From: Megaleporinus macrocephalus
Taxonomy: Eukaryota > Chordata > Actinopteri > Characiformes > Anostomidae
Direction of reading: 5' to 3'
Length of the DNA: 64,000 bases
NCBI GenBank assembly: GCA_021613375.1
Contig: CM038719.1
Coordinates: forward strand, 5,069,390-5,133,389
Positions 22,807 through 34,324 of this stretch are shown here, piece by piece (positions within the stretch are counted from its first letter, which is position 1; each line of letters begins with the position of its first letter). The position numbers and the translations under genes are program-made. The notes beneath the pieces were generated by a model. The model had not been told where the DNA came from. It did not search any database and saw only the letters and a program-made list of their open reading frames with translations.

Positions 22807-22906
22807 CTCTCTCTCTCTCTCTCTCTCTCCATCCCTCTCACTCTTTATCTCTCTCTCATTCTCTTACATTCTCTCTCTCTCTCTCTCTGTATCCCTCTCA
22901 CTCTTA

Positions 22907-22948
<42 letters not shown>

Positions 22949-23750
22949 TTATCTCTCTCTCATTCTCTTACATTCTCTCTCTCTATCTTACTCTCTATAT
23001 CTCTCTCTCATTCTCTTACATTCTCTCTCTCTATCTCTCTCTCATTCTCTTACATTCTCTCTCTCTCTATCTTACTCTCTATATCTCTCTCTCATTCTCT
23101 TACATTCTCTCTCTCTATATCTCTCTCATTCTCTTACATGCTCTCTCTCTATATCTCTCTCATTCTCTTACATTCTCTCTCTCTCTCTCTCATTCTCTTA
23201 CATTCTCTCTCTCTCTTACATGCTCTCTCTCTATCTCTCTCATTCTCTTACATGCTCTCTCTCTATCTCTCTCATTCTCTTACATTCTCTCTCTATCTCT
23301 ATCTCTCTCTCTCTATCTCTCATTCTCTTACATACTCTCTCTATCACTCTCACATACACTCTTTCTCTTACATACTCTCTCTCTCTCTCTATCCCTCTCT
23401 CTCTCTCTTACATACTCTCTCTATCTCTCATTCTCTTACATACTCTCTCTATCACTCTCACATACTCTCTCTATCTCTCATTCTCTTACATACTCTCTCT
23501 ATCACTCTCACATACACTCTCTCTTCCTCTTACATACTCTCTCTCTCTCTTACATGCTCTTTCTATCTCTCTCTATCCCTCTCTCTCTTACATACTCTCT
23601 CTATCTCTCTCTCTATCTCTCATTCTCTTACATACTCTCTCTATCACTCTCACATACACTCTTTCTCTTACATACTCTCTCTCTCTCTCTCTATCTCTCT
23701 CATTTTCTTACATTCTCTCTCTCTCTCTCTCTGTATCCCTCTCACTCTTA

Positions 23751-23794
<44 letters not shown>

Positions 23795-24846
23795 TTATCT
23801 CTCTCTCATTCTCTTACATTCTCTCTCTCTATCTTACTCTCTATATCTCTCTCTCATTCTCTTACATTCTCTCTCTCTATCTCTCTCTCATTCTCTTACA
23901 TTCTCTCTCTCTCTCTCTTACTCTCTCTATCTCTCTCTCATTCTCTTACATTCTCTCTCTCTATCTCTCTCTCATTGTCTTACATACTCTCTCTCTCTCT
24001 CTTACTCTATCTCTCTATCATTCTCTTACATTCTCTCTCTATCTCTTTCTCTCTCTCTCTTATTCACTTACATACTCTATCTCTCTTACTCTCTCTTTTA
24101 CTCTCTCTATCTCTCTATCATTCTCTTACATACTCTCTCTATCTCTCTTACTCTCTCTTTTACTCTCTCTATTTCTCTATCATTCTCTTACATTCTCTCT
24201 CTATCTCTTTCTCTCTCTCTCTTATTCACTTACATACTCTCTCTATCTCTCTCTCTTACTCTCTCTCTCTTACTCTCTCTACCTCTCTCTTATCCACTTA
24301 CATACTCTCTCTCTCTTACACACTATCTCTCTCTATCTCTCTCTTATTCATTTACATACTCTCTCTCTCTTACATACTCTCTCTATCTCTCTCTCTGTCT
24401 TACATACTCTATCTCTCTCTCATTCTATTACATACTCTCTTTCTCTCTCTCTCTTACATACTCTCTATCTCTCTCTCATTCTCTTACATTCTCTTACATT
24501 CTCTCTCTCTCTCTTACATGCTCTCTCTCTATATCTCTCTCTCTGTCTTACGTACTCTATCTCTCTCATTCTATTACATACTCTCTTTCTCTCTCTCTCT
24601 TACATACTCTCTATCTCTCTCTATCTCTCTCTCATTCTCTTACATTCTCTCTTACTCTCTCTATCTCTCTCTCATTCTCTTACATTCTCTCTCTCTCTCT
24701 CTCTCTCTCTTTCTTACATACTCTCTCTCTATCTCTCTCATTCTCTTACATACTCTCTCTCTCTTACATACTCTCTATCTCTCTCTATCTCTCTCTCATT
24801 CTCTTACATTCTCTCTTACTCTCTCTATCTCTCTCTCATTCTCTTA

Positions 24847-24885
<39 letters not shown>

Positions 24886-25016
24886 ACATACTCTCTCTCT
24901 ATCTCTCTCATTCTCTTACATACTCTCTCTCTCTTACATACTCTCTATCTCTCTCTATCTCTCTCTCATTCTCTTACATTCTCTCTTACTCTCTCTATCT
25001 CTCTCTCATTCTCTTA

Positions 25017-25054
<38 letters not shown>

Positions 25055-26658
25055 TGCTCTCTCTATATCTCTCTCATTCTCTTATATTCTCTCTCTCTCT
25101 CTCTCTTACATGCTCTCTCTCTATCTCTCTCATTCTCTTATATTCTCTCTCTCTCTCTCTCTTACATGCTCTCTCTCTATCTCTCTCATTCTCTTACATT
25201 CTCTCTCTCTCTATCTCTCTCTCTTATTCACTTACATTCTCTCTCTCTCTCTCTTACATACTCTCTCTATCTCTCTCATTCTCTTACATACTCTCTCTCT
25301 CTTACATGCTCTCTCTCTATATCTCTCTCATTCTCTTACATGCTCTCTCTCTATATCTCTCTCATTCTCTTACATTCTCTCTCTCTCTCTCTCATTCTCT
25401 TACATTCTCTCTCTCTCTTACATGCTCTCTCTCTATCTCTCTCATTCTCTTACATGCTCTCTCTCTATCTCTCTCATTCTCTTACATTCTCTCTCTATCT
25501 CTATCTCTCTCTCTCTATCTCTCATTCTCTTACATACTCTCTCTATCACTCTCACATACACTCTTTCTCTTACATACTCTCTCTCTATCCCTCTCTCTCT
25601 CTCTTACATACTCTCTCTATCTCTCATTCTCTTACATACTCTCTCTATCACTCTCACATACTCTCTCTATCTCTCATTCTCTTACATACTCTCTCTATCA
25701 CTCTCACATACACTCTCTCTTCCTCTTACATACTCTCTCTCTCTCTTACATGCTCTTTCTATCTCTCTCTATCCCTCTCTCTCTTACATACTCTCTCTAT
25801 CTCTCTCTCTATCTCTCATTCTCTTACATACTCTCTCTATCACTCTCACACACTCTTTCTCTTACATACTCTCTCTCTCTCTCTCTCTATCTCTCATTTT
25901 CTTACATACTCTCTCTCTCTCTATCTCTCTCATTCTCTTACATACTCTCTCTATCACTCTCACATACACTCTCTCTTCCTCTTACATACTCTCTCTCTCT
26001 CTTACATGCTCTTTCTATCTCTCTCTCTATCCCTCTTTCTCTTACATGCTCTCTCTATCTCTCTCTCTCTATCTCTCATTCTCTTACATACTCTCTCTAT
26101 CACTCTCACATACACTCTTTCTCTTACATACTCTCTCTCTCTCTATCTCTCTCATTTTCTTACATTCTCTCTCTCTCTCTATCTCTCTCATTCTCTTACA
26201 TACTCTCTCTATCACTCTCACATACTCTCTCTTTCTCTTACATACTCTCTTTCTCTCTCTCTCTTACATACACTCTCTATCTCTCTCTATCTCTCTCTCT
26301 TACATACTGTCTCTTACATACTCTCTCTCTTTCTCTTACACTCTCTCTCTCTCTCTTACATACTTTCTCTCTCTCTCTTTCATACTCTCTCTATCTCTCT
26401 ATCTCTCTCTCTTACACACTCTCTCTGTCTCTCTCTCTTACACACTCTCTCTGTCTCTCTCTCTTACACACTCTCTCAGTCTCTATCTCTTTATCTCTCT
26501 CTCTCTTACACACACACACACTCTCTCTCTATCTTTCTATCTATATCTCTCTCCCTCTGTCTTTCTCTATCTCTCTCTTACACACACTCTCTTGCTCTTT
26601 CTCTCTCTTACACGCTCTCTCTCTGTCTCTCTTTCTCACGCTCCCTCTCTCTTTCACA
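22807..26658. repeat. 3.85-kb polypyrimidine array (CT-rich)
   Basis: The plus strand is almost entirely C and T with scattered A and rare G. Recurring modules are ctctcattctcttacatt, ctctcttacatactctct and atcactctcacatacact. A module series of about 550 bases at 23120-23670 recurs at about 25316-25865 (offset close to 2.2 kb). The three overlapping plus frames of more than 1100 codons are Ser/Leu/His/Tyr artefacts of the CT repeat. Confidence 0.98.
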
Positions 26659-26941
26659 CGGTCACCTTCTTTGCTTCACACTCTCAGTAAAGTGCTCTCA
26701 CTTCTGAATGTCACTCTGCTCAATACATCCATCAGCCCTCAGCGTCCTGACAGCTTTCTGACCGCGGTCAGCGCACTCGCCGCTTTAACTGGACAGACCT
26801 TGACAGGCATAGTCGTTTACCACAGTCAGAAAAACTCACATATATACCCTCACTCCTCAAAGGGGAATTCCACCCACTTTTCAAAACATTTTCAGCACAG
26901 TTCTGTGTTTTAGGTAAACACGATTCAGCGATTTTGTGCGA
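26659..26941. other. Short unique spacer
   Basis: It contains the interspersed-repeat-like string aaaggggaattccaccc at 26859 and a cttttcaaaacattttcagc block just before the GT-rich array. This may be the left flank of a transposon from which the next array arose. Confidence 0.4.
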
Positions 26942-29140
26942 GATGTTTACAGTGGTGGTGGTGATGATGTTTACAGTGGTAGTGATGATGTTTACAGTGG
27001 TGGTGATGGTGTTTACAGTGGTGGTGATGATGTTTACAGTGGTGGTGATGGTGTTTACAGTGGTGGTGATAGTGTTTACAGTGGTGGTGATAGTGTTTAC
27101 AGTGGTGGTGATGTTTACAGTGGTGGTGGTGATGATGTTTACAGTGGTGGTGGTGATGTTTACAGTGGTGGTGATGTTTACAGTGGTGGTGATAGTGTTT
27201 ACAGTGGTGGTGATAGTGTTTACAGTGGTGGTGATGGTGTTTACAGTGGTGGTGATGTTTACAGTGGTGGTGATGGTGTTTACAGTAGTGATAATGGTGT
27301 TTACAGTGGTGGTGATAGTGTTTATGGTGGTGGTGATGATGTTTACGGTGGTGGTGGTGTTTACAGTGGTGGTGATAGTGTTTATGGTGGTGGTGATGAT
27401 GTTTACGGTGGTGGTGGTGTTTACAGTGGTGGTGATGGTGTTTACAGTGGTGATGATGTTTACAGTGATGGTGGTGGTGTTTACAGTGGTGGTGATGGTG
27501 TTTACAGTGTTGGTGATGGTGTTTACAGTGGTGGTGATGGTGTTTATAGTGGTGGTGTTTACAGTGGTGGTGGTGGTGTTTACAGTGGTGGTGATGGTGT
27601 TCACAGTGGTGGTGATGGTGTTCACAGTGGTGGTGATGATGTTTACAGTGGTGGTGATGGTGTTTACAGTGGTGATGGTGTTTACAGTGGTGGTGATGGT
27701 GTTTACAGTGGCGGTGATGATGTTTACAGTGGTGGTAGTAATGTTTACAGTGGTGGTGATGGTGTTTACAGTGGTGGTGATGGTGTTTACAGTGGTAATG
27801 GTGATGGTGTTTACAGTGGTAATGGTGATGGTGTTTACAGTGGTGGTGATGGTGTTTACAGTGGCGGTGATGATGTTTACAGTGGTGGTAGTAATGTTTA
27901 CAGTGGTGGTGATGGTGTTTACAGTGGTGGTGATGGTGTTTACAGTGGTGGTGATGATGTTTACAGTGGTGGTAGTAATGTTTACAGTGGTGGTGATGGT
28001 GTTTACAGTGGTAATGGTGATGGTGTTTACAGTGGTGGTGATGATGGTGTTTACAGTGGTGATGGTGTTTACAGTAGTGTTGATGGTGTTTACAGTAGTG
28101 GTGATGGTGTTTACAGTGGTGGTGGTGGTGATGGTGTTTACAGTGGTGGTGGTGATGATGATTACAGTGGTAGTGATGATGTTTACAGTGGTGGTGATGG
28201 TGTTTACAGTGGTGGTGATGGTGTTTACAGTGGTGGTGATGATGGTGTTTACAGTGGTGATGGTGTTTACAGTAGTGGTGATGGTGTTTACAGTGGTGGT
28301 GATGATGGTGTTTACAGTGGTGGTGGTGATGATGGTGTTTACAGTGGTGGTGATGATGGTGTTTACAGTGGTGGTGGTGATGATGATTACAGTGGTAGTG
28401 ATGATGTTTACAGTGGTGGTGATGGTGTTTACAGTGGTGGTGATGGTGTTTACAGTTGTGGTGGTGATGGTGTTTACAGTTGTGGTGGTGATGGTGTTTA
28501 CAGTGGTGGTGATGATGGTGTTTACAGTGGTGGTGATGATGGTGTTTACAGTGGTGGTGATGTTTACAGTGGTGGTGGTGGTGGTAGTGTTTACAGTGGT
28601 GTTGATGATGGTGTTTACAGTGGTGTTGATGGTGTTTACAGTGGTGATGGTGTTTACAGTGGTGATGGTGTTTACAGTGGTGGTGATGGTGTTTACAGTG
28701 GTGGTGATGGTGTTTACAGTGGTGATGATAATGTTTACAGTGGTGGTGATGGTGTTTACAGTAGTGGTGATAATGTTTACAGTGGTGGTGATGATGGTGT
28801 TCACAGTGGTGATGATGGTGTTTACAGTGGTGGTGATAATGTTTACAGTGGTAGTGATAATGTTTACAGTGGTGGTGATGGTGGTGTTTACAGTGGTGGT
28901 AGTAATGTTTACAGTGGTGGTGATGATGTTTACAGTGGTGGTGATGGTGTTTACAGTGGTGGTGATGGTGTTTACAGTGGTGGTAGTAATGTTTACAGTG
29001 GTGGTGATGGTGTTTACAGTGGTGGTGATGATGTTTACAGTGGTGGTGATGGTGTTTACAGTGGTGGTGATGGTGTTTACAGTGGTGGTGATGATGGTGT
29101 TTACAGTGGTGGTGATGGTGGTGTTTACAGTGGTGATGAT
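26942..29140. repeat. GT-rich minisatellite, units of 12-24 bp in steps of 3
   Basis: The core is tgtttacagtggtggtgat, extended by ggt or gat triplets. Unit lengths differ by multiples of three, so several frames on both strands remain open for more than 650 codons. These encode Thr/Val/Asn, His/Cys/Lys or Tyr/Ser/Gly/Asp repeats. I treat them all as artefacts. Confidence 0.97.
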
Positions 29141-29869
29141 GGGAACCAGGGATCTCCTTGTCTACAACACATATATACACATTTAATTTACTATCAAACC
29201 CACCAGTGAACCTACCTGTGGGTGTTTATATGAATGCTGGTATGTTGGACTGATGGTAAATCTGAAAATAATAAGTTTTCTTTGGGGACTATTTTGCCTC
29301 ACCGGTTACTGCAGTATGTATCCCTCCACCACGAATAGCCTTTAAGAGTGAAATCTCCTCAAAACTATCCTAAACAACGTCTCAGACATAAGGCAGCGTA
29401 TTGATGGCCATTTTAGGTAATAACTTTCTGTGAGGGAGTTTTTAGAGGTGGACGCCTGGTTCCATTCTCCACCACTGTGAAGGTTTTGTAGCTCAGTTGA
29501 AATGATACTGTGTCCTGAACCACATCTAGATCTTAATGAAAACCTGTGTGGGTCGAGAGAGGTTTTTGGACATGTGTTTAAGCCGTGATGTTATTTTTAC
29601 TTAAATAATCAAGTTATAATCATACATTATAATTACTGTCAGCTTCTGCATGGCCCAGACCTGCACATAAATAGCTCAGATCTTAGCAAAACATTCTCCA
29701 GGGCAACAGAAGACACCGATGACTAACAGGAGAGAGAGAGAAAGAGGAAGTAGGAGGGTTCACTTCCTCTTGGTTTGGTCAAAAACTGGGCACAGCTTCG
29801 TTTTTCTCCCATGAACTCTGACAGACTGTGATTTCGGTTAGATCTGTCTGAATTCTATATTGTGAAATA
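29141..29869. other. Interspersed-repeat-like DNA flanking the GT array
   Basis: I have the impression of a known fish repeat here (gtatgtatccctccaccac, aataactttctgtgaggga, ccattctccaccactgtga) but cannot prove it from one copy. A (GA)n tract lies at about 29731-29745. No gene is supported. Confidence 0.35.
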
Positions 29870-30107
29870 TTGGGTGATATACTAAATGGTCAAAAATCTG
29901 TGGACCTGACCATCTCACCTGTAGGAGCTTGTTTACCATCCTGCTCTAAATCCAAAGACTTTAATAATCTAGGGTTAGGTGCCCCCTACTTTGCGGCAGC
30001 CTCCACCCTTCTGAGAAACTTTCTACAAGATGTTTGGAGTGTGTATGTGGGAATTTTTGCTTATTTAGTTATAAGAGTATTGTAAGGTCAGACACTCATG
30101 GAGCTGT

Positions 30108-30546
30108 ACACCACTCCAGAGTCCAGTGGTATAGATTTCCACCACTCCAGAGTCCAGTGGTGGAGTTTTACACTACTCCAGAGTCCAGTAAGAGAGCTTT
30201 ACCCCACTCCAGAGTCCAGTGTTAAAGGTTAACACCACTCCAGAGTCCAGTGAGAGAGGATTACACTACTTCAGAGTCCAGTGGTGGAGCTTTACCCCAC
30301 TCCAGAGTCCAGTGGTGGAGCTTTACCCCACTCCAGAGTCCAGTGGTGGAGCTTTACCCCACTCCAGAGTCCAGTGGTGGAGCTTTACCCCACTCCAGAG
30401 TCCAGTGGTTGAGCATTACACCACTCCAGAGTCCAGTGGTGGAGCATTACACCACTCCAGAATCCAGTGGTTGAGCATTACACCACTCCAGAGTCCAGTG
30501 GTTGAGCATTACACCACTCCAGAGTCCAGTGAGAGAGCATTACACC
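30108..30546. repeat. 31-bp minisatellite, left half (~14 copies)
   Basis: Core actccagagtccagtgg, then tggagctttacccc or tgagcattacacc. It is separated from the right half by a hAT-like insertion. Plus frames at 30034-30563 are artefacts. Confidence 0.97.
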
Positions 30547-30884
30547 CAGTGCTTAATTTGTAAAACATCAGGTAATGGAACACTAAAGGTGAGGTGATCC
30601 AGCAAGTGGCAGTGAGGCAAAAGGTCCTGGAACACATAGACACAACAGTGCTTCAAGTGTCCATCTAACATAGTAGCAATCTATACAATAAAATAATCTT
30701 AGCTTTAATGAATGCAGTAAGGAGCTGCAACCATAGAATCTCAGAGATGCCACTGGATGAATAGTTTTTGGTGTTCTACAAAAAAAAAAGACGTCAAAGA
30801 GGTGGTGGATCCACATAAATAAGTTCTGGAACACAGGAGCCTGAAATATGAGAGATCCGGCACAAATTAAGCACTGATTACCCC
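30539..30884. mobile_element. 330-bp hAT-like insertion inside the 31-bp array
   Basis: It runs from cagtgcttaatttgt (30547) to its exact inverse acaaattaagcactg (ending 30876), a perfect 15-base terminal inverted repeat. Octamers attacacc (30539-30546) and attacccc (30877-30884) flank it and match at 7 of 8, consistent with a hAT target duplication. It has no transposase frame. The antisense 108-codon frame at 30583-30909 spans it and is not a gene. Confidence 0.82.
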
Positions 30885-31393
30885 ACTCCAGAGTCCAGAG
30901 AGAGAGCATTACACCACTCTATAGTACAGTAAGAGAGCTTTACCCCACTCCAGAGTCCAGTGGTGGAGTATTACCCCACTCCAGAGTCCAGTGGTGGAGT
31001 ATTACACCACTCCAGAGTCCAGTGGTGGAGTATTACCCCACTCCAGAGTCCAGTGGTGGAGTATTACCCCACTCCAGAGTCCAGTGGTGGAGTATTACAC
31101 CACTCCAGAGTCCAGTGGTGGAGTATTACACCACTCCAGAGTCCAGTGGTGGAGTATTACCCCACTCCAGAGTCCAGTGGTGGAGTTTTACCCCACTCCA
31201 GAGTCCAGTGGTGGAGTTTTACCCCACTCCAGAGTCCAGTGGTGGAGTTTTACCCCACTCCAGAGTCCAGTGGTGGAGTATTACCCCACTCCAGAGTCCA
31301 GTGGTGGAGTTTTACCCCACTCCAGAGTCCAGTGGTGGAGCTTTACCCCACTCCAGAGTCCAGTGGTGGAGTATTACACCACTCCAGAGTTCA
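30877..31393. repeat. 31-bp minisatellite, right half (~16 copies)
   Basis: Same core as the left half. Units with gagtattacc, gagttttacc and gagtattaca endings alternate in blocks. More homogeneous than the left half, so the right half may have expanded more recently. Confidence 0.97.
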
Positions 31394-31450
31394 GCATGCC
31401 TTAAACACCTCAACTATTTGGAGATGTGTCTACATACTTCTGGCCCCAAA

Positions 31451-31956
31451 GTGCATATTTTTGCAAAAATGGTATCTTCTCAAGTAAAATGACCTTAAGT
31501 CTAGTAGATAGATATAGTAGACACCTGGTGTAGGTTCACTCTTTGGTTCCCGGCTCTGTGTGCGGTGCAGATATGGTGATGGTGTTGAATCTGTTGGAAC
31601 GTGTAACTGCGGCCGTTTCTCAGGCGTGCATGACAGCGAAACTCCTCACGTCTCCTCCGACACGCACTAGGCCTCCTCGTCAACTGATGCAACACTTCAA
31701 AGCCTCCGCTCTTCGACAGGGAGCCCCGCTGTTGCCTTGGGCTTCATCTCTACTGTCTAACACAACCGTGCACTGCAGATATCACGACTAATGTCTCTAC
31801 AAGGAGGAGTGGAAATCTGTGATGCTAATGAATGATATTATTGGACATCACACTAACTTGGACTTTGAGCTAAAATCTGTTAGCTCTGCATAAAAGTGAT
31901 CGACAGAATATGAATAAATAAGTATGTAAAAGGCATCTATGTTAGCATGCGTAATA
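31451..31956. other. Unassigned DNA
   Basis: Includes a plus frame at 31543-31791 (82 codons from a non-ATG start) without recognisable similarity. Moderately CpG-containing at 31590-31760. No gene is supported. Confidence 0.4.
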
Positions 31957-32515
31957 CCACTTTATACCTGAAGAGGTGAAAGTGAGTCACTGTAGTACCA
32001 CTTTGTACCTGAAGAGGTGAAAGTGAGTCACTAAGGTACCACTTTGTACCTGAAGAGGTGAAAGTGAGTCACTAAGGTACCACTTTGTACCTGAAGAGGT
32101 TATAGTGAGTCACTGTAGTACCACTTTGTACCTGAAGAGGTGAAAGTGAGTCACTGTAGTACCACTTTGTACCTGAAGAGGTGAAAGTGAGTCACTGTAG
32201 TACCAATTTATACCTAAAGATGTTATATTGAGTCACTGTAGTACCGCTTTGTACCTGAAGAGGTGATAGTGAGTCACTGTAGTACCGCTTTGTACCTGAA
32301 GAGGTGATAGTGAGTCACTGTAGTACCACTTTGTACCTAAAGAGGTGATAGTGAGTTACTGTAGTACCACTTTGTACCTGAAGAGGTGATAGTGAGTCAC
32401 TGTAGTACCACTTTGTACTCAAAGAGGTGATAGTGAGTCACTGTAGTACCGCTTTGTACCTGAAGAGGTGATAGTGAGTCACTGTAGTACCACTTTGTAC
32501 CTGAAGAGGTGAGTC
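31957..32515. repeat. 41-bp minisatellite, ~13-14 copies
   Basis: Core accactttgtacctgaag, then aggtgaaagtgagtcactg. Variants aggtgatag and accgcttt cluster in the right part. Unrelated in sequence to the 41-bp array at 19.9 kb. Confidence 0.97.
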
Positions 32516-33536
32516 TCAGTCCAACATGTGAGGATGAGGAAGTAGTCCTGCTGCCCAGATGCCTTTGAAGTTAGAATTTGGCTGCGAGTAAAACTCTAAA
32601 AACATTGGAGGCCAAAACATTGCATAGCTAGAAACCTGAGAAAGTAATAAATAAATAAACAAATACCCAAACAAATAATTACAATTGGAATTAAATAAAT
32701 AAATACATAAATAAAATTAATAAAATTAAAGCAGTAGCTTTAAAAAATAAATGGGTGGCACAAATAAATAAATAAATAAATAAATATGAGTCATAAAAGT
32801 GGATTAGAAGTGTGTAAATAAACGAATAAGTATAAACATAATGTGGAAGTCAATTCCAGGCAAAAGAGAACAAAATCAAACATGTTTTCTCCTTCCTTTC
32901 TTTTTTCTAAAAATATTGACACACTAACTCAAAAACAACAGATTATCTCAGATTATCGACTCTGAATATAAATATAAAGCAATGCCTGATTTTCTTGAAT
33001 TATCAACTTACGAGGACTTATCAGACAAAATATTGACCTCAAATTATTAACTTAATAATAATAAAATAATTTGAAAAATAAAAATTCTATTACAACTCAA
33101 TGTCAATGTACTATCTCAAAATCTAGAAAAAACCCAAACACTATTTCAGTATATTAGCACAATATCAGAAGTCTGTTCTGTGGAGCGGCTGACAGCTGGT
33201 GATCTCCATGTTTGTCCTGCAGGTGGTGTAGATTAGAGAGAACGCTGGAAGCTGTGGAGCTCCAGTTCCGGACCGGGCTAAACACATGAGCGCGCTCTGT
33301 AGACTTCAGTCAATGTTTGACTTCAGCTAATGACTCAAAACACGGCGTGCACTCACGCCATCGGCCGTCGCGCAGGGGGGCGTCGGTTTGCCCTCCAGAT
33401 GAAAGCCGAGAGTATTTATTTGAGCAGCCTGAAGTTGCAGTTCAGTGAGTCAGAATTATTGAGTCAACAGTGTCGCTCGATTTTATAACTCTTTCATTGT
33501 TCAGTGAGTCGTTGACCTTCTTTAATATCAGAGATT
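32516..33536. other. A/T-rich DNA then a CpG-containing segment
   Basis: 32640-33120 is rich in aaataaat-type words. 33180-33420 is richer in CpG (ggccgtcgcgcag at about 33363) and includes an acceptor-like tttgtcctgcag at 33210-33222. No coding exon could be supported from it. Confidence 0.4.
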
Positions 33537-33560
33537 CATATATATATATATATATATATA
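33537..33560. repeat. (TA)n microsatellite
   Basis: About 12 TA units abutting the start of the transposon at 33561. Confidence 0.95.
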
Positions 33561-34324
33561 GGACACTGCTGTCTGGATAGTTTTGGTTGGTGGACAATTC
33601 TCTGATCCACTCACACCAGCACAACACACACTAACACACCACCACCATGTCAGTGTCACTGTAGTGCTGAGAGTTGACCCACCTCCCTAATAGTATCTGC
33701 TCTGTGGTGGTCCTGTGGGGTCCTGATCATTAAAGAACAGAGTAATAAAGTATACAGAGAATCAGATGAACTACAGTCTGTAAGTGGAGGTCCTGTATGG
33801 TCAGTGGAGCTGATACAGTGGACAGTGAGTGGAGGTCCTGTATGGTCAGTGGAGCTGATACAGTGGACAGTGAGTGGAGGTCCTGTATGGTCAGTGGAGC
33901 TGATACAGTGGACAGTGAGTGGAGCTCCTGTATGGTCAGTGGAGCTGATACAGTGGACAGTGAGTGGAGGTCCTGTATGGTCAGTGGAGCTGATACAGTG
34001 GACAGTGAGTAGAGGTCCTGTATGGTCAGTGGAGCTGATACAGTGGACAGTGAGTGTAGGTCCAGTATGGTCAGTGGAGCTGATACAGTGGACAGTGAGT
34101 GGAGCTCCTGTATGGTCAGTGGAGCTGATACAGTGGACAGTGAGTGGAGGTCCTGTATGGTCAGTGGAGCTGATACAGTGGACAGTGAGTGGAGGTCCTG
34201 TATGGTCAGTGGAGCTGATACAGTGGACAGTGAGTGGAGGTCCTGTATGGTCAGTGGAGCTGATACAGTGGACAGTGAGTGGAGATATAAGGAGGTGGTT
34301 TTAATATTAAGGCTGGTTGGTGTA
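33561..34324 (+). mobile_element. Teleost DNA transposon (non-autonomous) with expanded interior
   Basis: The left part (gctgtctggatag, ggttggtggacaattc, gatccactcacaccagcac) and the right end (ggtggttttaatattaagg, ctggttggtgta) are the two ends of a repeat I recognise as very common in fish. The stretch between aagtatacagagaatcagat and the right end would normally be short and single-copy. Here it is a 45-bp array. It begins next to a TA tract and ends at gta, consistent with a TA target. Partial copies lie at 4021-4187 and 18781-18890. Confidence 0.7.
33781..34290. repeat. 45-bp minisatellite inside a transposon, ~11 copies
   Basis: Core tggtcagtggagctgata, then cagtggacagtgagtgg and aggtcctgta. 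The period is exactly 45 bases (tcctg at 33791, 33836, 33881). All units are nearly identical. The unit is the internal sequence of the host transposon. Forty-five is divisible by three, so plus frames of up to 166 codons are artefacts. Confidence 0.97.

Larger units (their letters stand above)
29870..31450. mobile_element. Tc1-like derived repeat containing the 31-bp array
   Basis: The left flank (ctaaatggtcaaaaatctg, gtttaccatcctgctctaaa, gtcagacactcatgga) and right flank (tttggagatgtgtctacata, cttctggcccc) resemble the two ends of short Tc1-like fish elements. The 31-bp unit resembles the tccagagtccagtgg-type stretch found in such elements. Assignment rests on my memory of the family and on symmetry of the flanks, so it is tentative. 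Confidence 0.4.

Noticed and set aside
23138..26913. Three plus-strand frames of more than 1100 codons
   Set aside because: Pure Ser/Leu/His/Tyr translations of a CT-rich array in all three frames. No codon bias, domain or splice structure.
26768..29209. Five long frames on both strands, including a His/Cys/Lys-rich one that looks metal-binding
   Set aside because: All come from a GT-rich repeat with unit lengths divisible by three. Several frames are open at once, which argues against coding.
31957..32515. Regular 41-bp repeats that superficially look like a CRISPR array
   Set aside because: No unique spacers between repeats; the repeat is continuous, and the surrounding DNA is vertebrate.
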